Shown here piece by piece: positions 6,373-12,308 of a DNA stretch of 12,308 nucleotides. Positions within the stretch are counted from its first letter, which is position 1; the number at the start of each line of letters is the position of its first letter. Source of the DNA: Deltaproteobacteria bacterium (GTDB taxonomy: Bacteria; SAR324; JACQKK01); assembly GCA_029858165.1 (NCBI GenBank), contig JAOUFO010000024.1:1-12308 (forward strand). Reading direction: 5' to 3'. The position numbers were made by a program, and so were the translations under genes. The notes under the pieces were generated by a model. That model was not told the DNA's origin. It was given only the letters and a program-made list of their open reading frames with translations, and did no database searches.

Positions 6373-6985
6373 GGGGGGGGGAATCCCGGATGGGATGGGT
6401 GGTTCCCAGGTGGTCAAACAGGCATTCCCAATCCTTGGCCCGGCGCACCCGGGGGTGAGAAAAATCCTGATTGAATCTGCGGGTCATCACCCACACATCC
6501 ACATCCGGGCAGTGGCGGTGCACATCCAGGCAGTTGTCCGGGTGGTCATCCACAAACAATGCCCATTCGTTCCCTTCCCGCAAAGATTTCACCATTTCTC
6601 CCTTGCTTTTGGGCACCTGTCCTTCAAACACATGAAATCCGCAATGGTCCAGGGTGTCGTATTGAAAACCGTGGTCCGTCAGGTTCCGAATCCGTTTTTC
6701 CATCTGCGCCCGGGGAAAGTTGGTCAGCAGGTGAATGGTGTAGGGGCGGGTCATTTGGTTGAAGCGGGAAGGGTCCACATAGGGCTTCAGCATTCCGGCG
6801 TCCTCGGCCGCTAAAAATGCCCCCCAGGCTTCCTCCAGTTTGTTGGGGCCCAGCACCTTGTCAAATTCAAAGGTGTCGGTTTCGTAGTCTTCCGGCAGTT
6901 TTAACAGGTGGTTGCGGTTCAGGTAGCGTACAAAGGCGTGTTCAAAATTCAACAGAACACCGTCTATATCCACAAATAGCTTCAT
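6353..6985 (-). CDS. HAD-superfamily hydrolase, 5'-nucleotidase-like
   Basis: Predicted cytoplasmic phosphatase of 210 aa from ATG at 6985 (- strand), starting MKLFVDIDGVLLNFE. HAD motif I is DIDGV, with nucleophile Asp6 and acid/base Asp8. Motif II is Thr88 in HLLTNFP. Motif III is probably Lys126 or Lys128 in VPKSKGE. Motif IV is Asp146/Asp147 in FVDDHPDN. The size and the D-x-DGVL-x-F opening resemble the small 5'-nucleotidase/NagD-unrelated HAD proteins with a helical cap between motifs I and II; the substrate cannot be told. No ribosome site is obvious just before this ATG, and the frame stays open upstream to 7192. The upstream residues are Pro/Gly-rich and unlike a HAD N-terminus, so the short form is preferred. 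It is transcribed divergently from the ridA-like gene. Confidence 0.85.
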   Translation of the reverse strand: MKLFVDIDGVLLNFEHAFVRYLNRNHLLKLPEDYETDTFEFDKVLGPNKLEEAWGAFLAAEDAGMLKPYVDPSRFNQMTRPYTIHLLTNFPRAQMEKRIRNLTDHGFQYDTLDHCGFHVFEGQVPKSKGEMVKSLREGNEWALFVDDHPDNCLDVHRHCPDVDVWVMTRRFNQDFSHPRVRRAKDWECLFDHLGTTHPIRDSPPQKAARG

Positions 6986-7060
6986 GGTTGGATGAATTTC
7001 GGTTGGGGGTTGGGAGGGAGGATTCTTCCTGAAGGATATACCATCCGGACCGGGTTTGTC

Positions 7061-7082
7061 CACCGGCCGGAAAGGGCCGGTG
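7061..7082. repeat. 8-bp perfect inverted repeat in the divergent intergenic region
   Basis: CACCGGCC (7061-7068), loop GGAAAG, GGCCGGTG (7075-7082). It lies in the 230-base region between the HAD gene and the ridA-like gene. It could be an RNA hairpin in the HAD leader or a protein-binding site. No T tract follows on either side. Confidence 0.45.
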
Positions 7083-7128
7083 ATCGGCGGGTTCCCCCGG
7101 GGATATGGTTTGCAGGATTTTCCTCCCC

Positions 7129-7166
7129 TTGACCCCGGCTGGGGGAAGTGGGTAAATGGTTTACCC
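7129..7166 (+). promoter_or_regulatory. Candidate promoter with overlapping palindromic operator upstream of the ridA-like gene
   Basis: A good -35 match TTGACC (7129-7134) is followed after 17-18 bases by a poor -10 (GTAAAT/TAAATG, 7152-7158). The perfect inverted repeat GGGTAAATGGTTTACCC (7150-7166, arms 7, centre 3) covers that -10 position. A dimeric regulator bound here would block RNA polymerase. The start codon is 50 bases further. The palindrome is certain; its role is inferred. Confidence 0.4.
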
Positions 7167-7215
7167 CCGCAACGGGGGGTGATCACCGCCACCTGCCTTT
7201 TGGAGCCGTTCCCTG

Positions 7216-7680
7216 ATGTCTGTTGAAGCCAAATTGAAATCTCTGGGGTTGGAACTTCCCTCCAGCCCGGCCCCCGCCGCCAATTATGTTCCCTTTGTCC
7301 GGGAGGGCAATCTTTTGTTTATTTCCGGGCAGGTGACCTTCAACGCCCAGGGCAAATTGGTTTACCTGGGAAAGCTGGGCCGGGATTTTACCGCCCAGGA
7401 AGGGTATCAGGCCGCCCGCCTGTGTGCCCTTAACTGCCTGGCCCAGGCCAAAGCCGCCCTGGGAAGTCTGGATCACATCCGCCGGGTGGTGCGGGTGGGG
7501 GGGTTTGTCAATTCCGCTGAGGATTTCATCCAGCAGCCGGAGGTCATCAACGGGGTGTCGGACCTGATGGTGGAACTCTTCGGCGATTCCGGCCGCCATG
7601 CCCGGGCCGCCATTGGCTGCAACACCCTGCCGCGGGGGGTGGCCGTGGAAGTGGATATGATTCTGGCGGTCCAAGATTGA
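7216..7680 (+). CDS. RidA/YjgF/UK114-family protein (long subfamily)
   Basis: Cytoplasmic protein of 154 aa from ATG 7216. RidA proteins are trimers that hydrolyse reactive enamine/imine intermediates formed by PLP enzymes. The visible core is FVREGNLLFISGQVTF near the N-terminus, then the helix EGYQAARLCALNCLAQAKAALGSLDHIRRVVRVGGFV and the end RAAIGCNTLPRGVAVEVDMILAV. Arg130 in HARAAIG occupies the position of the conserved substrate-carboxylate arginine of active RidA. At ~150 rather than ~128 residues, with the N-terminal KLKSLGLELPSSPAPAANYVPFV segment, it belongs to the longer RidA-like subfamily, whose substrates are less well known. The EIIA-Man gene starts 19 bases after its stop, so the two are probably co-transcribed. 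Confidence 0.93.
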   Translation: MSVEAKLKSLGLELPSSPAPAANYVPFVREGNLLFISGQVTFNAQGKLVYLGKLGRDFTAQEGYQAARLCALNCLAQAKAALGSLDHIRRVVRVGGFVNSAEDFIQQPEVINGVSDLMVELFGDSGRHARAAIGCNTLPRGVAVEVDMILAVQD

Positions 7681-7699
7681 TTCTCAGGTGATTCATCCC

Positions 7700-8164
7700 A
7701 TGACCACAACAGCTCCATCGGCTCCCATCGGTTTGATCATCGCATGCCACGGCTTGCTGGCGGAGGGGCTGGTGGAAGCCTGCGGGCTGATTTGGGGGCA
7801 GTCGTTGCAGCCTGCGGACCAAACCCCGCCAACCCAAAAAACCTTTCCGGTCCATCCGTTTTCCCTGGTCCCGGGGGAGGAACCCAAGCACACAGCCAAA
7901 CGGTTGAAGGCTCTGGTGAAAAAATGCGACAAGGGGCGGGGGGTGATCGTGATGGTGGACATGCTGGGGGGCACCCCGGCTTCTTTGGCCCTGGCCTTGA
8001 TGGTGGATAAACAGGTGGAGGTGATCACCGGGGTCAACCTACCCATGGTGTTAACCGCCGTCTCTTTGGATCTGACCATGGATCTGAAGACCGCTTCGGA
8101 CAAACTGGCCAAAACCGGGAGGCTGGCCATCCACCACGCCGGGGATTTGCTTTCTGAAGGATAA
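7700..8164 (+). CDS. Stand-alone PTS EIIA, mannose type
   Basis: Cytoplasmic phospho-carrier of 154 aa. The ATG at 7700 is chosen because AGGTGA lies at 7686-7691, 8 nt upstream; an in-frame GTG at 7688 would add four residues. GLIIACHGLLAEGLVEA carries the phosphorylatable His17 (His10 of the E. coli ManX EIIA domain). VMVDMLGGTPASLAL with Asp87 matches the second active-site loop (VDxxGGxP). About 35 residues between them (WGQSLQPADQTPPT onward) vary, as usual for this family. Phosphate would come from HPr. No EIIB, EIIC or EIID mannose components are visible, so it may act as a regulatory relay rather than in sugar uptake. It converges on the CPBP protease gene with 17 bases between the stops, a stretch holding a T7 run at 8174-8180. 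Confidence 0.9.
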   Translation: MTTTAPSAPIGLIIACHGLLAEGLVEACGLIWGQSLQPADQTPPTQKTFPVHPFSLVPGEEPKHTAKRLKALVKKCDKGRGVIVMVDMLGGTPASLALALMVDKQVEVITGVNLPMVLTAVSLDLTMDLKTASDKLAKTGRLAIHHAGDLLSEG

Positions 8165-8181
8165 CCGACGGCATTTTTTTA

Positions 8182-9018
8182 TCAGCCCCCAAAAAACATG
8201 CGGATATCATACAAAGCATGGGTGGCGGCTGTGACCCCAAAACCCCGTCCGGCGTATATCCCCCCCAATATCAACCCGGCCCCCAGTCTGTAACAAAACG
8301 AATAGGTGCCAATCCCCCCGTGTGGGTCCACCGGAACGTGGGCCAAAGCAAACAAAAACGCCGACCCCAGGCTGATCAACCCGATTCTGGCCCAGGCCGG
8401 TCCCCAACCACGGGCAGCCCGCAAAGCTCCCCCCAGCAGCACCCCCCTGAACACAAACTCCTCAAACAGACCGGCCCCCAGGGATTGCCCCAGGTTTGCC
8501 GCCCAGCCGGGCGCCATGGCTCCGGTTACCGTCAAAGACGGGTCGGCCAGCCAGGAAGCCCCTTGGATCACCCCCAGAAACAACCCATCCAGCACCCATT
8601 GCAAAAGAAAACTGTACGCCAGCCCTTCCACCACCAATCCCGGCAGATACCGAAACCGAAACAGGGAATCGGGCCGGTATAAAAATGGGGCCGCGGTCAG
8701 CAAACCAAACAGCATCAGGGCAAACGTGTGGCGGGGGGATGCCCCCAGAGATTCCAGCACCAAACGAAGCCACACATCCGCCCCGTTGCGCACCCCGCCG
8801 CCGGTTTCCCATATCACCAGGGCTTCGTAGGCCGCCAACAGGGGAATGGCAACCATTACGGACGCGAAAGGGGTTTTGGTGGCGGCAAAATACCCCGGCC
8901 TTTGGGGGGCTTTGTGGATTGGTTTTGGGTCCGCCCCCTGGATTTCAGGTTTGTTTTTCAAAAACATCCTTTTCGTGAGAAGCTGGCCAAGTACGTCTGA
9001 ATCGTTCTTTTTTCCCAT
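8182..9018 (-). CDS. CPBP-family intramembrane metalloprotease (CAAX/Abi type)
   Basis: Predicted polytopic inner-membrane protease of 278 aa from ATG at 9018 (- strand); ATG 8967 (261 aa) is an alternative. The frame stays open to 9537 but would overlap rsmD antisense, so the long form is rejected. After a polar ~45-residue N-terminus come several hydrophobic helices. The three CPBP motifs follow near the C-terminus: EEFVFRG (Glu186, Glu187, Arg191), FALAH (His227), and HALYD (His267, Asp271). This is the Rce1-like glutamate/histidine catalytic set, complete here. Bacterial members are tied to CAAX-like processing, bacteriocin immunity or unknown peptides; the substrate is not evident. It is divergent from rsmD across a 54-base gap. 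Confidence 0.9.
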   Translation of the reverse strand: MGKKNDSDVLGQLLTKRMFLKNKPEIQGADPKPIHKAPQRPGYFAATKTPFASVMVAIPLLAAYEALVIWETGGGVRNGADVWLRLVLESLGASPRHTFALMLFGLLTAAPFLYRPDSLFRFRYLPGLVVEGLAYSFLLQWVLDGLFLGVIQGASWLADPSLTVTGAMAPGWAANLGQSLGAGLFEEFVFRGVLLGGALRAARGWGPAWARIGLISLGSAFLFALAHVPVDPHGGIGTYSFCYRLGAGLILGGIYAGRGFGVTAATHALYDIRMFFGG

Positions 9019-9072
9019 CTTTCCAAATGGATCCTTTCCCAGGGTTCTATTCACATCAGCGGCCAAATTTCT

Positions 9073-9645
9073 ATGGTAAAAATCACCGGGGGCCGGTGGC
9101 GCGGCCAAAAACTGACCATCCCCAAAGGCTCCAAGGCCCGGCCCACATCCGAAAAAGTGCGCCAGGCGGTGTTCAATGTGTTGGAAAACCTGGTTTCCTG
9201 GGAGGGCACCCGGTTGTATGATCTTTATGCCGGATCCGGGGCTTATGGGATGGAGGCCCTGAGCCGGGGAGCGTTGCATGCCGTTTTTGTGGAGGCCCAC
9301 CCCAAAGACGCCCAGGCCATCCGGGCCAGTCTGACCCGGTTGGAACCCTCTCGGGAGCGGTGGGAGGTGATACCGGGGAAAGTGGAATCCTGGCTGGCCC
9401 GGAACCCCATCTTGCCTCCGGCGGTGGTGTTGGTGGACCCCCCCTATGCCCTTTATGGGGATTCCGGGTACTTGGCCGGACTGTTTGAACCCGGCAAACT
9501 TCCCCCGGAATCCATTCTGGTGGCGGAAGCCCCCCATGGATCAGAAAACACCCTTCCCGAACACCTTGAACTGTTGGCCTCAAAACGCTATGGTGACACC
9601 ATCGTTTGGTTTTTAACCCCCCGTTCTTTTGCGGATGGTTCTTAA
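9073..9645 (+). CDS. rsmD: 16S rRNA (guanine(966)-N(2))-methyltransferase RsmD
   Basis: Methylates N2 of G966 in helix 31 of 16S rRNA, using S-adenosylmethionine on the assembled small subunit. The protein is 190 aa from ATG 9073, of normal size. Hallmarks in order are GGRWRGQKL (6-14), RPTSEKVRQAVFNVL (23-37), the SAM-binding DLYAGSGAYGMEALSRGA (50-67), the catalytic DPPY (122-125), and the C-terminal KRYGDT (171-176) typical of RsmD. The N-terminal motifs separate it from other DPPY methyltransferases. rsmD is often next to coaD, but here the next gene encodes an exported protein. That gene's ribosome site (AAGGGA, 9644-9649) overlaps the rsmD stop codon, so the two genes are tightly linked. 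Confidence 0.95.
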   Translation: MVKITGGRWRGQKLTIPKGSKARPTSEKVRQAVFNVLENLVSWEGTRLYDLYAGSGAYGMEALSRGALHAVFVEAHPKDAQAIRASLTRLEPSRERWEVIPGKVESWLARNPILPPAVVLVDPPYALYGDSGYLAGLFEPGKLPPESILVAEAPHGSENTLPEHLELLASKRYGDTIVWFLTPRSFADGS

Positions 9646-9653
9646 GGGATATC

Positions 9654-10412
9654 ATGCACAAAAAACCGTTGCTCCTAATGGTGCTGTGGCTGATGTTGGG
9701 AGGGGTTTCTCAAACTCTGTATGGCCAGCAATTGGGGGGGTTTCTGACCCATGTGAACACCTATGCCTACACCAACGGACCCGAAAACGGCGGGCGGTAT
9801 CTGTTGGCTTCCGGCAACGGGTTTGCCGTGGTGGATTCTACATCCGCCCCGGATGGAACCCTGTGGTATCAGGTGATTCATCCAAGCCGGACCCAAATCC
9901 TCAACGAATCAGGATGGATCACCTATACCCCCGCGGAAATCACGGCGAAAAAAAAAGATGAAACCCTGCCCGTGTTTTCGGAAATTGTAAAATCTTCTGA
10001 CAACCCGGTGGAAGCGCGGCAGATTCCCGCAAAGGATATCCGCCTGAAAACCGAAACGGAACCTTCCGGGGTGTTTTCCGGGGTGGTTTGGCGGCGGGTG
10101 GCATATTCCACCAAAGTTTCCCGGCTGGTTTGGGTCAAAGGGACCGCAGGGGTTTACCGGCCGGGAAGACAGCCCTCCATCCTGTTCATTGCCTTAAAGG
10201 AAATGGCCGAAAAAAAGTTGGATTCCACCTTAAGAACCCGCCTGTTGAATGGAGTGGTCAAACCGGGGGATTCCCCGCGGGAAGTGCGCTGGGCGCTGGG
10301 GGATCCTTCCGGGGTGCAGGGGACAAAAGAGGGGGAAACCCAATTGATCGTTTGGCAGTATCCTGATATAGAAATACAGTTTGAAAACAATATATTAAAA
10401 TCAGCCAAGTGA
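9654..10412 (+). CDS. Exported protein with SH3-like and BamE/SmpA-like segments
   Basis: Predicted periplasmic or envelope protein of 252 aa. ATG 9654 has AAGGGA at 9644-9649. MHKKPLLLMVLWLMLGGVSQTLYG is a signal peptide with a probable cut at YG|QQ; there is no lipobox Cys. Residues ~28-95 look like a bacterial SH3-like fold (VNTYAYTNGPENGG, then GTLWYQVIHP and GWITYTPAEI). The middle has a second WVKGTAGVYRPG element that may be another SH3-type strand pair. The end (199-250) follows the BamE/SmpA pattern: G-x-x-x-P-G-D-S-P-x-E-V-R-x-x-L-G-D-P-S, a Trp-Gln-Tyr strand, and FENNILKSAK. Both domain calls rest on pattern recognition. It lies 22 bases upstream of a TPR gene and is probably co-transcribed with it and the RDD gene. 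Confidence 0.8.
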   Translation: MHKKPLLLMVLWLMLGGVSQTLYGQQLGGFLTHVNTYAYTNGPENGGRYLLASGNGFAVVDSTSAPDGTLWYQVIHPSRTQILNESGWITYTPAEITAKKKDETLPVFSEIVKSSDNPVEARQIPAKDIRLKTETEPSGVFSGVVWRRVAYSTKVSRLVWVKGTAGVYRPGRQPSILFIALKEMAEKKLDSTLRTRLLNGVVKPGDSPREVRWALGDPSGVQGTKEGETQLIVWQYPDIEIQFENNILKSAK

Positions 10413-10434
10413 CCCCCTGACCCAAAAGGAACCC

Positions 10435-11316
10435 ATGAGCGGTGCCATCACCATTATTTTGGACGTTTTAAGCCGGGGCAATGTCCTGGAAGGGCTTTCG
10501 GCATTGAATGACCAACCATTTTCCGACCCTTTGACGATCGTCAACAAGGTTCTGTATTCTCATTCTTCCGGGTCCTCTCCCATCATCCACCAGGAAAAAA
10601 CCCGTCATCTCAAGCTGTTGTCCAAAGCCGAAAACGGGGATAAATCCATTCTGTTGTATAACCTGGGATGTTTTTCCATTTTGGAGGATGAGGTGATGGA
10701 GGCCAAAGGTTTTTTTATGAAAACCCTGGAAACCGACCCCGCTTTTACCCCTGCCATGCACAACCTGGCTTATACCCACGAATTGATGGCGGAATACGAT
10801 GAGGCCCTGGAATTGTACAATGGATGTCTGGCCCAGGACCCCGCTTATACCCTCAGCCGGATCAACCGCAATCTTTTGCTGGCCCACCAGGGGGATGCCA
10901 AAGGCGCCCTGGATGATTTTTTCAAAATGGTGGAGGAATATCCCATGAACACCGGGGTGCTGTTTTATCTGTGTCAAACCCTGTTGCGGCAAAACACCCC
11001 TCAGGCAGCCGAAAAAGCCCTGGAAATCCTGGCCCAACACGGCGGATGGGAAAAATTCCCCCGCATGGAGGAAATCAAAGCCTACGCCTTGTTTTTAAAG
11101 GGAGAAAAGGATTCCGCCAAAAAGGCGTTTGAATCCATTTTGGAAAACGATGAAAACAACCAGACTGCCTGGCTGGGATTGATTAAAACCTATGCGCAAA
11201 CCATGGAATTTGAAGCCATGGCCAACGCCGCCCGTCATTACCATTCTCTGGCCCCAACCCCCTATTCGGAAGCTCTGGTGGCCTCATTAAAAAAAGCGGG
11301 ATACCTTTCCCTTTAA
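10435..11316 (+). CDS. Tetratricopeptide-repeat protein
   Basis: Soluble 293-aa protein. ATG 10435 has AAGGA at 10426-10430. There is no signal peptide. The N-terminal ~65 residues are not recognised. Canonical TPR units follow: about 72-103 (LLYNLGCFSILEDEVMEAKGFFMKTLETDP, 30 residues in the family pattern), about 105-138 (MHNLAYTHELMAEYDEALELYN), 140-172, a looser unit to ~215, and one around KAYALFLKGEKDSAKKAFESILENDENN. It probably serves as a scaffold for partner proteins on the cytoplasmic face. Six bases separate its stop from the RDD membrane protein gene, suggesting translational coupling and perhaps physical association. It is unlike the DW-type TPR protein at 2938-3789, so the two are not obvious duplicates. 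Confidence 0.87.
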   Translation: MSGAITIILDVLSRGNVLEGLSALNDQPFSDPLTIVNKVLYSHSSGSSPIIHQEKTRHLKLLSKAENGDKSILLYNLGCFSILEDEVMEAKGFFMKTLETDPAFTPAMHNLAYTHELMAEYDEALELYNGCLAQDPAYTLSRINRNLLLAHQGDAKGALDDFFKMVEEYPMNTGVLFYLCQTLLRQNTPQAAEKALEILAQHGGWEKFPRMEEIKAYALFLKGEKDSAKKAFESILENDENNQTAWLGLIKTYAQTMEFEAMANAARHYHSLAPTPYSEALVASLKKAGYLSL

Positions 11317-11322
11317 ACCGCC

Positions 11323-12165
11323 ATGACCAACCCCACTCCTGATGCTGCACCCAGCCCGGACCCCAGGCAGGAGGTCATCCAGTCCGGCCATATGCTGGCG
11401 CCTCACCATCTGCGTCTGTATGCGCTGATCATTGATTATCTGATTGCGACGGTCCTTATCAAACTGGGATTGTTGGCCTCCCAGGGGAATCACTGGGACT
11501 TAAAGCCCATACAGGAGGAATCCTCCTTTGGCCCGTTGATCCATCAGGCCTGGGTGTTTGGCCTGCTGGTGTTTAGGGACATGGCCGGAGGGCGGAGCCT
11601 GGGCAAACAACTGACCGGCATTGCCGTCCGCCTGGGGTCGGACCCCGCCGCCGCCGCATCCTTTGGGGGGTTGGCGGTTCGCAACCTGACCCTGGTTCTG
11701 TTGCCGGTGGAAGCCGTGTTGGTGTTTACGGACCCTTATTGCAGAAGGCTGGGGGACCGGCTGGGGGGGACGGTGGTGGTCCAAACCCAGCATGATTCCA
11801 CCCTGGGTAGACGGCTGGTGCTGATGAGTTCCATGTTCATGGCCTTTATGCTGCTTTCTTTTTTGCTGCCCAATTGGAATATGCGGCGCTCCGCCGTTTA
11901 TCAGGAGGCGGAAAGGGCGTTTTTGGCGCAACCGGCAAAATCAGTGGAATCGGTGGTTGGGGCAGGGGCTTCCCGGCAACAGGTCTATTTTGCTTTGGAT
12001 ACCACCCCTGATGGGGGGACGGCCACGGTGGGGTTTGAAATGAAAGGCAGCCTAAGGTCCGCCACCTGGAATGTGGCCTTAACGCTGGACCGGGGGGGAA
12101 ACCGCTGGCTGGTGGAATCGGTTACCGTCAAACCGGAAGAAGACAAAGATAAGAAAGGAAAGTAA
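11323..12165 (+). CDS. RDD-family membrane protein with extra C-terminal domain
   Basis: Inner-membrane protein of 280 aa from ATG 11323. RDD hallmarks are RLYALIIDYL (Arg31, Asp38), GGRSLGKQLTGIAVR (90-103) and RRLGDRLGGTVVV (Asp145). Hydrophobic segments lie at about 32-52, 70-84, 117-137 and 165-184, the last one following the RDD core. Beyond it, residues ~186-270 form a non-membrane domain with a Y-F-A-L-D-x-T-x-D-G-G-T-A-T-V strand set and NRWLVESVTV. This order resembles the small Coa1-like domains of other envelope proteins, but that is a tentative likeness. The tail is charged (PEEDKDKKGK). RDD proteins are linked to ion transport or membrane anchoring; no specific function can be named. 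Its stop is 3 bases from the convergent stop of a partial gene. Confidence 0.88.
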   Translation: MTNPTPDAAPSPDPRQEVIQSGHMLAPHHLRLYALIIDYLIATVLIKLGLLASQGNHWDLKPIQEESSFGPLIHQAWVFGLLVFRDMAGGRSLGKQLTGIAVRLGSDPAAAASFGGLAVRNLTLVLLPVEAVLVFTDPYCRRLGDRLGGTVVVQTQHDSTLGRRLVLMSSMFMAFMLLSFLLPNWNMRRSAVYQEAERAFLAQPAKSVESVVGAGASRQQVYFALDTTPDGGTATVGFEMKGSLRSATWNVALTLDRGGNRWLVESVTVKPEEDKDKKGK

Positions 12166-12168
12166 GGG

Positions 12169-12308
12169 TTAAAAACTGAATTTCAATTCCAGAAAGGCCC
12201 GGTCGTTTTTGGCCGCCAGGGTGGCGATGGAAGGCTCCCGTCCTCCCTGGAAAATCAACACCCCCCCGGTCAGCAGCCAGGCGTCCATCAGGTCGTACCC
12301 CAGCGAAT
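12169..12308 (-). CDS. C-terminal end of an outer-membrane beta-barrel-like protein (partial)
   Basis: The frame is open from the window edge to TAA at 12171-12169 (- strand), giving 45 residues ending NDRAFLELKFSF. Alternating polar/hydrophobic residues (AWLLTGGVLIFQGG, then FLELKFSF) and the final Phe are the usual C-terminal strand signature recognised by the Bam complex. The short length prevents a family call; porins and alginate/DUF1302-like barrels often end this way. It converges on the RDD gene with only 3 bases between the stops. Confidence 0.7.
   Translation of the reverse strand, partial: SLGYDLMDAWLLTGGVLIFQGGREPSIATLAAKNDRAFLELKFSF

Noticed and set aside
6986..7192. N-terminal extension of the HAD frame
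   Set aside because: It would place ~69 Pro/Gly-rich residues before the HAD motif I, which normally lies at the extreme N-terminus. The DNA contains intergenic inverted repeats.
8165..8181. Terminator between the EIIA-Man and CPBP genes
   Set aside because: There is a T7 run (8174-8180), but only a three-base stem (CCG-A-CGG) precedes it, which is too weak to call.
9019..9537. Long N-terminal extension of the CPBP frame
   Set aside because: It would be antisense to most of rsmD, and its residues look like complement noise. ATG at 9018 gives a normal-size protease.
1..12308. CRISPR array, tRNA, rRNA, insertion sequence or prophage
   Set aside because: No regularly spaced repeats, no cloverleaf or rRNA-like segment, no transposase or integrase frame and no flanking target duplications were seen. 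The excisionase-like HTH is fused to EIIA and is not evidence of a mobile element.

Overview
This 12.3 kb, GC-rich, gene-dense window comes from a diderm (Gram-negative type) bacterium. The evidence is a peptidoglycan gene (murA), exported proteins with signal peptides, and at the right edge the C-terminus of what looks like an outer-membrane beta-barrel ending in a terminal Phe. The lineage cannot be fixed from sequence alone. TTG starts, long in-frame G runs and incomplete PTS components would fit an uncultivated deltaproteobacterium-like or related phylum, but that is a guess. I see no rRNA, tRNA, CRISPR array, insertion sequence or prophage. This is chromosomal-style housekeeping and accessory sequence.

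Left part (1-3800, + strand): a possible 3' end of an upstream gene; murA with Asp in place of the usual catalytic-loop Cys; an exported protein with a DFDFDFDF tract, an ~85-residue Lys/Glu-rich helix and an unrecognised C-terminal domain; then, after a candidate terminator, a soluble protein of about four TPR-like repeats.

Middle part (3800-8180): a candidate promoter precedes a two-gene operon. Its first gene fuses an excisionase-type helix-turn-helix to a PTS EIIA (fructose/PtsN type) domain. Its second, joined by an ATGA overlap, is a CLC-type anion channel or transporter with two CBS domains. A HAD-family phosphatase-like gene converges on clc across a hairpin that could terminate both. 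Divergent from it is a RidA-family gene followed by a stand-alone mannose-type PTS EIIA. Two unrelated EIIA folds within 4 kb and no sugar permease suggest regulatory rather than transport roles for the PTS here.

Right part (8180-12308): a CPBP-family membrane protease (- strand) diverges from rsmD (16S rRNA G966 methyltransferase). rsmD leads a tight + strand run: an exported SH3-like/BamE-like protein, a TPR protein, and an RDD-family membrane protein with an extra C-terminal domain. The last three look like one envelope-associated unit. A truncated outer-membrane protein gene converges on it at the window edge.

Most distinctive points: the HTH-EIIA/CLC-CBS operon, the CLC lacking the internal proton glutamate, the 256-base stretch without a single T in the exported coiled-coil gene, the Asp-type MurA, and the SH3/BamE-like - TPR - RDD cluster.
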